Assembly (NCBI RefSeq): GCF_000178475.1
Contig: NZ_ADNY01000058.1
Location: 1-12,684 of the forward strand
DNA: 12,684 nt
Direction: 5' to 3'
Source of the DNA: Lactobacillus amylolyticus DSM 11664
GTDB taxonomy: Bacteria > Bacillota > Bacilli > Lactobacillales > Lactobacillaceae
The position numbers and the translations under genes are program-made. Of the stretch, positions 6,634 to 12,684 are shown piece after piece. Under the pieces are notes generated by a model, which was not told the origin of the DNA, ran no database searches, and saw nothing but the letters and a program-made list of their open reading frames with translations. Each line of letters starts with the position of its first letter. The first letter of the stretch is position 1.

Positions 6634-8712
6634 ATGGCACGTACAAAATCTTTTTTGCGATGGCTAACTCATGAAAAGCTCGGCTTTTTTACCATCGTTT
6701 TAGTTTTGTTTTGGCTGAAAACCTACTTTATCTATTTAACAAAATTTAGTTTAGGTGCAGTGGGTTCAATGCAAAACTTCCTGCTTCTCTTAAATCCAAT
6801 TCCTGCGGGAATGCTGCTTTTAGGAATTGGACTGTTTTTTAAAGGACGAAAATCATATTGGATAATTTTGACGATTGATTTTTTGCTCAGTCTTTGGTTG
6901 TTCGCAAATATTTTGTATTATCGTGAATTTTCTAATTTTCTATCTTTCTCGATTATTAAAACATCGGGGTCAACTTCAGATAATTTAGGCAAAAGTATCG
7001 TTGGCATAACTTTAGGCAGCGATTTCTTGGCCTTTGCCGATGTGGCTTTAGTAATTATTCTGCTTTTGACTAAAGTAATTAGAATTGATATTCGACCTTT
7101 AAAGCTTAGAATCAACTTTTTAATTGAATTTTTGGCTTTATCATTAATGGGGCTGAACTTAATGATGGCGCAGCATGATCGTTCAGGACTATTAACAAGA
7201 ACCTTTGATAACAACTATATTGTCAAATATCTTGGCATCAATGAATATGCAGTTTATGACGGTTTTAAGACCGCCCAAGCCGGTGCTCAAATGGCAAAAG
7301 CCAACGTTAACGATTTAAAATCCGTTCAACGCTATTTGAAAGCAAATTACGTCAAACCAAATCCTGAGTATACAGGCGTTGCTAAAGGAAAAAATGTCTT
7401 GGTAATTCACTTGGAGAGTTTCCAGCAATTTTTAATCGGCTTCAAGTGGAAAGGCAAGGAAGTTACTCCTAACTTGAATAAGATTTATCATGCTAAAGAT
7501 ACAATTAGCTTCGATAATTTCTTTAATCAGGTTGGTCAAGGTAAAACTTCTGATGCGGAAATGATGCTTGAAAATTCACTCTACGGCTTACAATCTGGTT
7601 CAGCTATGTCCAGTTATGGTACTTCAAATACATTTGAAAGTGCCCCGGCAATTTTGCATCAAGAAGCAGGATATACTACTGCCGTAATGCATGGTGGTGA
7701 AGGATCATTCTGGAATCGAAATAATGCATACAAATCTTTTGGTTATCAATACTTTATGCCACTTAGCTATTACAACAATAAATCTGGCTATTATTTAGGA
7801 TATGGACTAAAAGATAAAATTTTCTTCCAGCAATCAATTAAATATATTGAACGTTTACCGCAGCCATTTTATTTAAAGATGATTACTGTTACCAACCACT
7901 ATCCTTATAACTTGGACAAACAAAATCAAACCATTTCCAAGACCAACACTGGGGATGAAACCGTCGATGGCTATATTCAAACTGCTCACTATTTAGATCA
8001 AGCTATTGGTCAATTAATGAAATGGATGAAGAAGACTGGACTGGATAAAAATACTTTAATCATGTTTTATGGTGATCACTACGGAATTTCAGGCAATCAC
8101 CATAAGGCTTCAGCACAGCTTCTTGGTAAAGATAGTTTCAATGATTTTGACAATTTAAACTTCCAGCGTGTTCCGTTGATGTTCCATATGAAGGGGCTTA
8201 AAGGTAAAATCGATCACACTTATGGTGGTGAAATCGATGTTTTGCCAACACTGTTAAACTTATTAGGAGTAAATGACAAAGGAACCATTCAATTCGGACA
8301 TGACTTGTTGAGCAAAGATGCGCCACAGATAGTTGCACAAAGAAACGGCGATTTCATTACGCCAGAGTATGCAAAAGTAACAGGCAATTATTACTACACT
8401 AAGACCGGCGTTGAAATTAAGCATCCAAGCAAAAAATTAAAAGCAAAATTGACAGCAATTTCTAACAAGGTAACTACCCAGCTATCCTTGTCAGACCGTG
8501 TTATCAACGGTAATTTACTGCGCTTCTATAAGCCATCATGGTTTACTAAAGTAAAAACAAAAGATTATAACTATAACAAGACTGAAAGCTTGAAGAAACT
8601 TTTCTCTTCAAAGATTAAAACGTCGCTTTGGTATAAGAATCATAAGAAATCTACTCAATCAGAATTTAAGACTGATGCACCAGAATTGAAAAATAAATCT
8701 GCAAAGAAATGA
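6634..8712 (+). CDS. ltaS: LtaS-type lipoteichoic acid synthase (sulfatase fold)
   Basis: A membrane-anchored polyglycerolphosphate synthase of 692 residues that takes glycerol-phosphate from phosphatidylglycerol to build LTA outside the cell. Five transmembrane helices lie at about 16-37, 47-69, 76-96, 129-147 and 160-178. The extracellular sulfatase-type domain spans about 250-600. Expected catalytic and Mn-binding positions are present: E261 in HLESFQ, nucleophile T305 in GQGKTSDAEM, W360 in GSFWNRNNAY, H422 in NHYPY, and D481/H482 in YGDHYG. An AKA at 221-223 could be a signal-peptidase site in the linker, as in Staphylococcus LtaS. The C-terminal ~90 residues are Lys-rich. AGGAGG lies 6 nt before the ATG. 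A 75-nt gap separates it from UPF0104 with no clear terminator; a weak promoter (TTGTTT at 6584) is possible. Lactobacilli may carry paralogues, so 'main synthase' versus 'primase' cannot be settled. Confidence 0.92.
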   Translation: MARTKSFLRWLTHEKLGFFTIVLVLFWLKTYFIYLTKFSLGAVGSMQNFLLLLNPIPAGMLLLGIGLFFKGRKSYWIILTIDFLLSLWLFANILYYREFSNFLSFSIIKTSGSTSDNLGKSIVGITLGSDFLAFADVALVIILLLTKVIRIDIRPLKLRINFLIEFLALSLMGLNLMMAQHDRSGLLTRTFDNNYIVKYLGINEYAVYDGFKTAQAGAQMAKANVNDLKSVQRYLKANYVKPNPEYTGVAKGKNVLVIHLESFQQFLIGFKWKGKEVTPNLNKIYHAKDTISFDNFFNQVGQGKTSDAEMMLENSLYGLQSGSAMSSYGTSNTFESAPAILHQEAGYTTAVMHGGEGSFWNRNNAYKSFGYQYFMPLSYYNNKSGYYLGYGLKDKIFFQQSIKYIERLPQPFYLKMITVTNHYPYNLDKQNQTISKTNTGDETVDGYIQTAHYLDQAIGQLMKWMKKTGLDKNTLIMFYGDHYGISGNHHKASAQLLGKDSFNDFDNLNFQRVPLMFHMKGLKGKIDHTYGGEIDVLPTLLNLLGVNDKGTIQFGHDLLSKDAPQIVAQRNGDFITPEYAKVTGNYYYTKTGVEIKHPSKKLKAKLTAISNKVTTQLSLSDRVINGNLLRFYKPSWFTKVKTKDYNYNKTESLKKLFSSKIKTSLWYKNHKKSTQSEFKTDAPELKNKSAKK

Positions 8713-8727
8713 TTTTTATGATAAAAT
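8699..8727 (+). promoter_or_regulatory. possible extended -10 promoter for secG
   Basis: TGATAAAAT (8719-8727) has the TGn extension before TAAAAT. The -35 at 17 nt (CTGCAA, 8699-8704) is poor and overlaps the end of ltaS. Offered because no terminator separates ltaS from secG; cotranscription is an alternative. Confidence 0.35.
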
Positions 8728-8764
8728 TGATCAGTAATCCTAACCGAGTAATGGAGGCATCGTT

Positions 8765-8998
8765 GTGTATAATCTATTTATGACACTTATTATCATTGTT
8801 TCGATTCTTATCATTATCGCTACAATGATGCAGCCACAGAAACAACAAGATGCATTGAACGCTTTATCTGGCGGTGCAGTCTTTAGTGGTCAAACCAAAA
8901 AACGTGGTTTTGAAGCATTTATGGAAAAAGTAACTGCAGTTTTGTTGGTTTTATTTTTCGCCTTAGCTATTGTATTGGCATATATGTCTTCAAAATAA
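8765..8998 (+). CDS. secG: SecG, Sec translocon subunit
   Basis: A small membrane protein of 77 residues, the usual SecG length. Two hydrophobic helices (about 3-21 and 55-74) flank a polar loop with the family pattern MMQPQKQQDALNALSGG (24-40) and SGQTKKRG. SecG binds SecYE and assists SecA-driven protein export. The start is GTG at 8765, chosen because GGAGG (8753-8757) lies 7 nt before it; the later in-frame ATG would cut into helix 1 and sits too far from the ribosome site. It lies 52 nt after ltaS and upstream of rnr and smpB, a standard Firmicutes order. The carboxylesterase gene often found between secG and rnr in Bacillus is absent here. Confidence 0.93.
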   Translation: MYNLFMTLIIIVSILIIIATMMQPQKQQDALNALSGGAVFSGQTKKRGFEAFMEKVTAVLLVLFFALAIVLAYMSSK

Positions 8999-9006
8999 AG
9001 TTTGTA

Positions 9007-9039
9007 CCTCCCGATCACAGAAGTTGGGAGGCTTTTTTT
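9007..9039 (+). terminator. terminator/attenuator between secG and rnr
   Basis: An 8-bp stem, CCTCCCGA/TTGGGAGG (one G-T), encloses a 9-nt loop and is followed by CTTTTTTT. Only 26 nt separate it from rnr and no promoter was seen in that space, so rnr-smpB probably depend on read-through. Confidence 0.88.
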
Positions 9040-9065
9040 AATATTTTTTAGAAACGGAGAAAAGA

Positions 9066-11390
9066 ATGGCACAAAACGAACGAATTTTGGCCGGCGTTTT
9101 AGAAATTTTTCGCCATAATCCGCAAAAACAATTTCGAGTAGATCAAATTGAAAAAATGGCAAGAAGGGATCGGTTAGGCAATTTTACTGAACTGATCAAA
9201 GCTTTGTCTTACTTAGAACATGAAAAGAAAATTATTACTGACGGAAAAGGACAATATCAATTAGCACAAGAAAACACTATTGTTGAAGGTGAATTCAGAG
9301 CCAACGATAAAGGATTTGGTTTTGTTAGATTAGATGATGAAGATGCTGATGATATTTTCATTCAAAAAGACTTTACTGATTATGCTGTGGATGGAGACCG
9401 CGTTGAAGTAAAGATTACAGCAGGTGGCAATCCATGGAACGGCAAGGGACCAGAAGGGCAAGTAACTAAGATTATTGAACATGGTCTCGAAAGTTTGGTG
9501 GGTGAATTCCATCCTCTAACTGATGAGCAAGTAAAAACCAGTCATTTTATTGGCTACGTTTTAAGCAGCAATAAGAAACTGCATAATTATCGAGTTTACG
9601 TCAGTGAAAATGGATTGATACCCCAAATGGGCGACATGGTTAAGGTTTCAATCAAAAACTATCCTGACAAAGATAATCCGGATTCTATGACTGGTGCCAT
9701 TATCAACATTATTGGTAATAAAAATGATCCAGGCGTTGATATCATGTCTATTGTTGCTGCCCATGACGTACGCGTTGAATGGCCTGAAGATGCAATGAAA
9801 CAGGCAAATGAAATTCCTGATCATGTTACTGATGAGGAAAGAAAGGGTAGAGTAGATATTACCGATCAACCTGCTGTCACAATTGACGGGGATGATTCCA
9901 AAGACTTTGATGACGCTGTCGTTTTGTGGAAATTGCCTAATGGCAACTATCACTTGGGTGTCCACATTGCTGATGTTTCTCATTATGTAACAGAAAATTC
10001 ACCTTTAAATAGAGAGGCATTTGCTCGCGGCAACAGTACATATTTAGTTGACCGAGTTATTCCAATGCTGCCATTTCGTTTATCAAATGGAATTTGTTCG
10101 TTAAATGAAGGCGTAGACCGTCTTGCTTTGTCCTGTGACATGGAAATTACCCCAGAAGGTAAACGTGTAGGCTATAAGATTTATCCATCTGTCATGCGCT
10201 CACATGGTCGAATGACCTATAACAAAGTTAATAAGACTTTGGCTGGGGAAATGGATGGTTTAGAAGATAAATATGTCAAATTGCGTCCGATGCTTCAAGA
10301 AATGGCCGAATTGCATAAAGTTTTGTACAAACAGCGTCATGCTCGTGGTGCTATTGATTTTGAAGAACCAGAAGCAAAAATTATTGTTGATGATCAAGGC
10401 AAGCCAATTGATATCGCCCTTCATCAACGCGGTACTGCCGAAAAGATGATCGAATCGTTTATGTTAATGGCAAATGAAACCGTAGCTGAAGATTATTATC
10501 GTAAGCACGTGCCATTTTTATATCGTGTTCATGAAACTCCAGATGGCGAAAGAATTAAAAGCTTTTTCGAGTTTTGCAGTGCCTTTGGTTTGAACATCAA
10601 GGCTGATCCCAACAATGTTAAACCAATTGATTTGCAAAAAGTCGTAACTAAGACTGAGGGAACTCCTGAAGAAGCAGTTGTTCAGACGATGATGCTGCGT
10701 AGTTTAAAGCAGGCACATTATGCTGAACAAGATTTGGGTCACTTTGGTTTGGCCGCACAATATTACACCCACTTTACTTCACCAATTCGGCGTTACTCAG
10801 ATTTGATGGTACACCGTATGATTCATGCTTATGCAGATCAAGGCATGGGCGAAGACGTACAGAAGCATTTTGCTTGCTATTTGCCAGATGTTGCTGATCA
10901 GACTTCAACGCAGGAAAGAGTCTCAATTGATACAGAGCGTGAAGTTGATGATCTTAAAATGACTGAATACATGAAAGATAAGGTCGGTCAACATTTTGAT
11001 GCTGTAGTTTCATCAGTGACTAGTTTTGGGATGTTTATTCAATTGCCAAATACGGTTGAAGGAATAATCCATATTTCCAACTTAACTGATGATTTCTATA
11101 GTTTTGATGAAAAATCATTAACTTTGACCGGTCGCGGGACCCATAAGCAATATAAGATCGGTATGCCAATTAAAGTTACGCTTATTAATGCAAATGTTGA
11201 GCAGCACCAGCTTGATTTTGAGGTCTATGATCCAAATGCACCAAAGCATAAACATAATGATCGAGGGATAAGTAATAAGCAACGTGGAAATCGTGGCTTT
11301 AACAATAATCATGGTCATCGTGGCGGCAGAAATTTTCACAATAGTCGCGGCCACAATCGAAACGGACGCAGTCGTTCAGGAAGACGTTAG
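9066..11390 (+). CDS. rnr: ribonuclease R (3'-5' exoribonuclease)
   Basis: An RNase II/R-family processive hydrolytic exoribonuclease of 774 residues, cytosolic, degrading structured RNA and, with SmpB-tmRNA, non-stop mRNA. Domains in order: an N-terminal winged-helix-like region (about 1-68); two cold-shock/OB domains (about 70-135 and 140-215, with DKGFGFVRLD at 81-90); the RNB catalytic domain (about 255-590) with IDGDDSKDFDDAV (273-285), whose D274, D280, D282 and D283 bind the metal ions; HFTSPIRRYSDLMVHR (569-584); and an S1 domain (about 640-720). After about residue 725 a roughly 50-residue tail is extremely rich in Arg, Gly, Asn and His. The presence of the N-terminal domain and basic tail indicates RNase R rather than RNase II. 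GGAG lies 6 nt before the ATG. It follows the secG terminator and precedes smpB by 12 nt. Confidence 0.96.
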   Translation: MAQNERILAGVLEIFRHNPQKQFRVDQIEKMARRDRLGNFTELIKALSYLEHEKKIITDGKGQYQLAQENTIVEGEFRANDKGFGFVRLDDEDADDIFIQKDFTDYAVDGDRVEVKITAGGNPWNGKGPEGQVTKIIEHGLESLVGEFHPLTDEQVKTSHFIGYVLSSNKKLHNYRVYVSENGLIPQMGDMVKVSIKNYPDKDNPDSMTGAIINIIGNKNDPGVDIMSIVAAHDVRVEWPEDAMKQANEIPDHVTDEERKGRVDITDQPAVTIDGDDSKDFDDAVVLWKLPNGNYHLGVHIADVSHYVTENSPLNREAFARGNSTYLVDRVIPMLPFRLSNGICSLNEGVDRLALSCDMEITPEGKRVGYKIYPSVMRSHGRMTYNKVNKTLAGEMDGLEDKYVKLRPMLQEMAELHKVLYKQRHARGAIDFEEPEAKIIVDDQGKPIDIALHQRGTAEKMIESFMLMANETVAEDYYRKHVPFLYRVHETPDGERIKSFFEFCSAFGLNIKADPNNVKPIDLQKVVTKTEGTPEEAVVQTMMLRSLKQAHYAEQDLGHFGLAAQYYTHFTSPIRRYSDLMVHRMIHAYADQGMGEDVQKHFACYLPDVADQTSTQERVSIDTEREVDDLKMTEYMKDKVGQHFDAVVSSVTSFGMFIQLPNTVEGIIHISNLTDDFYSFDEKSLTLTGRGTHKQYKIGMPIKVTLINANVEQHQLDFEVYDPNAPKHKHNDRGISNKQRGNRGFNNNHGHRGGRNFHNSRGHNRNGRSRSGRR

Positions 11391-11402
11391 GACTGATTTT
11401 TG

Positions 11403-11858
11403 ATGAAAGAAAAAAACGAAAATTTACTTGCGCAAAATCGAAAAGCACGACATGATTATTTTATTAAGGAAACACTAGAAGCTGGAATTGCTTTGACTGG
11501 AACTGAGATTAAATCTGTTCGGGCACGGCGAATTACTTTGAAAGATGGATATATACAAATTATTAATGGTTCCGCTTTTCTCGAAAATGTTCATATCAGT
11601 GAATATAAGCAAGGAAATCGTTACAATCATGATCCGTTAAGGAGTCGCCGTCTTCTTTTGCATAAAAATGAAATCAGACGTTTAGCCAAGGCTGCAGAAG
11701 AAAGAGGAATAACTATCATTCCGCTAAAGGTATATCTGAAGCATGGTTTTGCTAAAGTGTTAATTGGGTTAGCGCAAGGTAAGAAACAGTACGATAAGCG
11801 CGAAACAATTAAAAAGCGTGATCAAGAACGTGAAATTCGCAGAAAATATCGTGTTTAA
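11403..11858 (+). CDS. smpB: SmpB, tmRNA-binding protein
   Basis: A small basic OB-fold protein of 151 residues that binds tmRNA and delivers it to stalled ribosomes for trans-translation. Family signatures are clear: [11 protein letters not shown] (30-40), KDGY (47-50), [15 protein letters not shown] (64-78), [12 protein letters not shown] (80-91), and GKKQYDKRE (126-134). The Lys/Arg-rich tail (134-151) normally folds in the mRNA channel. The ATG at 11403 is preferred: the in-frame TTG directly before it (11400) would add only one residue, and family members begin MK. A ribosome site AGGA overlaps the stop codon of rnr, 10 nt before the ATG, so translation is probably coupled to rnr. RNase R and SmpB work together in non-stop mRNA decay, consistent with the pairing. 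No tmRNA gene is seen in the window. Confidence 0.95.
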   Translation: MKEKNENLLAQNRKARHDYFIKETLEAGIALTGTEIKSVRARRITLKDGYIQIINGSAFLENVHISEYKQGNRYNHDPLRSRRLLLHKNEIRRLAKAAEERGITIIPLKVYLKHGFAKVLIGLAQGKKQYDKRETIKKRDQEREIRRKYRV

Positions 11859-11882
11859 GCATGAGTTCAGCTCATGCTTTTT
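11857..11882 (+). terminator. terminator of the rnr-smpB unit
   Basis: A perfect stem, AAGCATGAG/CTCATGCTT, with loop TTCAG runs into a short T tract. Its first two bases overlap the smpB stop codon. Confidence 0.9.
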
Positions 11883-11903
11883 ATAGATTTTTACTATAAA
11901 TAC

Positions 11904-11932
11904 TTGTCAAAACCTAAAATAATTGATACATT
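11904..11932 (+). promoter_or_regulatory. promoter of the TetR-like regulator gene
   Basis: TTGTCA (11904-11909) and TACATT (11927-11932) are 17 nt apart, between the smpB terminator and an AGGAGG ribosome site at 11951-11956. No strong palindrome that would serve as an autoregulatory operator was seen here. Confidence 0.6.
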
Positions 11933-11963
11933 TAAATGCTTCCCACGATAAGGAGGAAAAGAA

Positions 11964-12500
11964 ATGAGAAATCGTGAGAAAGAAATTGCTTTAGAATTTT
12001 GGCAAATGGGAAAAGTTAGGATCACTGTTAGTGATTATTGCAAAAGTCAAAAGATTTGTCGTAATAGTTTTTACAGTATGTATAATTCGATTACGGATAT
12101 AATATATTTGATTTTGCGCAATGATATGATGATTGGAATGTCACATGCGGATAATGGACTAATTGATCGTGCATTAGAGAATTGTTTGCGGATGCTGTAT
12201 AAGAACCATCAGTTCTATTTGTGGCTCTATAATCAGCGAAAACATAGCGAACGTTTGATAATAAAGCATCGTTTAATTAAAGACTTAAAAGAAATAATTC
12301 ATAGATTTGCGATGGATAATGATGGAATTTCGACGGTTGAGCTCAATCGTGTAGCCGAAGAAATATATGAAAAGCTATTTTGTCAGGTTATTCATGGCTG
12401 CGATAGAGATTTTTTGGAAATTTCCAATGAATTGAAAAGACATGTTTTGGCTATTAAAGGCTTGAGATGTCCATGTGTAGGCTATCAAAAACGAGGTTAA
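11964..12500 (+). CDS. TetR-like transcriptional regulator, cysteine-rich
   Basis: A 178-residue protein with a TetR-type N-terminal helix-turn-helix: KVRITVSDYCKSQKICRNSFY (about 17-37) resembles the family pattern in which a small polar recognition turn is followed by R-N/T-FY. The remaining helical part (about 50-165) should be the dimer/ligand domain but shows no motif tied to a known ligand. Seven cysteines (C26, C32, C74, C140, C146, C169, C171) are unusual for a lactobacillus protein. Two lie in the DNA-binding region and two form a C-terminal CPC. A thiol- or metal-responsive role is speculation. AGGAGG is 7 nt before the ATG. The gene has its own promoter and terminator, and no obvious target gene lies beside it within the window. 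The TetR call rests on the HTH only and is moderately sure. Confidence 0.65.
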   Translation: MRNREKEIALEFWQMGKVRITVSDYCKSQKICRNSFYSMYNSITDIIYLILRNDMMIGMSHADNGLIDRALENCLRMLYKNHQFYLWLYNQRKHSERLIIKHRLIKDLKEIIHRFAMDNDGISTVELNRVAEEIYEKLFCQVIHGCDRDFLEISNELKRHVLAIKGLRCPCVGYQKRG

Positions 12501-12520
12501 AACCTCGTTTTTTATTTTTT
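12488..12520 (+). terminator. terminator overlapping the end of the TetR-like gene
   Basis: AAAACGAGG/CCTCGTTTT forms a 9-bp stem with loop TTAAAA, followed by T-rich sequence. The 5' arm encodes the last codons (KRG) and the stop TAA sits in the loop, so a ribosome finishing translation would cover the stem's 5' side. Confidence 0.85.
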
Positions 12521-12556
12521 AAAAAATTTTTTCAAAAAATTTTTTCAAAAAATTTT
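12521..12556 (+). repeat. tandem 13-bp A6T6C repeat
   Basis: Two complete units AAAAAATTTTTTC and a third, AAAAAATTTT, cut short by G, lie head to tail. Each A6T6 block is itself palindromic. The array leads directly into a DnaA-box match. Confidence 0.9.
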
Positions 12557-12564
12557 GTGGATAA
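12556..12564 (-). promoter_or_regulatory. perfect DnaA-box sequence
   Basis: The minus strand reads TTATCCACA, an exact match to the bacterial DnaA-box consensus. It abuts the 13-bp AT repeats. No second perfect box was found in the remaining 120 bp. The match is certain; function as a DnaA site is inference. Confidence 0.5.
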
Positions 12565-12573
12565 ATCAAAAAT

Positions 12574-12598
12574 AAAGTTCGACTATTACGAACTTTTT
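12574..12598. terminator. bidirectional terminator
   Basis: AAAGTTCG/CGAACTTT forms an 8-bp stem with a 7-nt loop. A T run follows on the plus strand (CTTTTT), and the minus strand reads CTTTATTTTTGA, so it could stop transcription from both sides. It fits a gene converging from the right. Confidence 0.7.
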
Positions 12599-12621
12599 AA
12601 GTCTCTTAATTTAAGATACTT
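12599..12621. repeat. imperfect palindrome, 11-bp arms
   Basis: AAGTCTCTTAA-T-TTAAGATACTT has 10 of 11 bases paired around a single central T. It follows the bidirectional terminator directly. It could be part of a minus-strand terminator region or a protein-binding site; no function can be assigned. Confidence 0.5.
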
Positions 12622-12644
12622 AGCTTTGTGATCTTTTTAGGCCT

Positions 12645-12684
12645 TTAAGCAATTACAACACAGCCAAGTGTTTCATGGATAAGA
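12645..12684 (-). CDS. possible 3' end of a convergent gene (partial)
   Basis: On the minus strand one frame is open from the window edge to a TAA at 12645-12647 and would end in LIHETLGCVVIA. The terminator at 12574-12598, readable in this direction about 50 nt beyond the stop, supports a gene entering from the right. Twelve codons are too few to identify a family or to prove coding. Confidence 0.2.
   Translation of the reverse strand, partial: LIHETLGCVVIA

Noticed and set aside
11118..11354. Minus-strand frame opposite the end of rnr
   Set aside because: It is a shadow of the repetitive Arg/Gly/Asn codons of the RNase R tail, with no ribosome site.
12521..12556. CRISPR array or insertion-sequence end
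   Set aside because: The 13-bp units are contiguous with no spacers, there is no target-site duplication, and no transposase or cas gene is in the window.

Overview
The window looks like low-GC Lactobacillaceae DNA, most likely Lactobacillus sensu stricto (acidophilus/johnsonii/gasseri-type). The basis is the AT-rich sequence, strong AGGAGG ribosome sites, two large tRNA arrays in the order of the Bacillus rRNA-linked arrays, a glycolipid/lipoteichoic acid (LTA) gene set, and the Firmicutes secG-rnr-smpB neighbourhood. Species is not determined; this is inference from gene families and layout.

Bases 1-1423 hold 16 tRNA genes (Val, Lys, Leu, Thr, Gly, Leu, Arg, Pro, elongator Met, Ile2, initiator fMet, Asp, Phe, Gly, Ile, Ser) ending in a strong terminator. 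The array is already under way at base 5, so its promoter, and probably an rRNA operon, lies upstream of the window. Bases 1424-2060 hold a decayed DUF1275 (YoaK-like) membrane protein gene. Bases 2061-3240 hold two tandem promoters of stable-RNA type and 11 more tRNA genes (Glu, Ser, fMet, Asp, Phe, Tyr, Trp, His, Gln, Cys, Leu), again closed by a terminator. The fMet-Asp-Phe block is present in both arrays as a 234 bp direct repeat with a single difference. The 27 tRNAs cover every amino acid except Ala and Asn, and none encodes its 3' CCA.

Bases 3273-8712 form a cell-envelope block: two tightly coupled GT4 glycosyltransferases (LafA-like and LafB-like), which are expected to build the diglycosyl-diacylglycerol anchor; an abutting multi-pass UPF0104 membrane protein (a candidate lipid translocase); and an LtaS-type polyglycerolphosphate LTA synthase. 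Together they plausibly make, move and extend the LTA anchor.

Bases 8713-11882 hold secG (Sec translocon), an intergenic terminator, then rnr (RNase R) and smpB (tmRNA partner), a trans-translation and RNA-decay pair. RNase R carries a long Arg/Gly/Asn/His-rich tail.

Bases 11883-12684 hold a monocistronic TetR-like regulator with an unusual number of cysteines. Its terminator starts inside its own 3' end. After it comes an AT-rich stretch with three 13-bp A6T6C units abutting a perfect DnaA-box sequence, a bidirectional terminator, an imperfect palindrome, and possibly the last codons of a convergent gene. No complete new system is evident. The most notable points are the T-loop variant in tRNA-Gly(UCC), the near-identical tRNA repeat, the DnaA-box/13-mer element and the RNase R tail.
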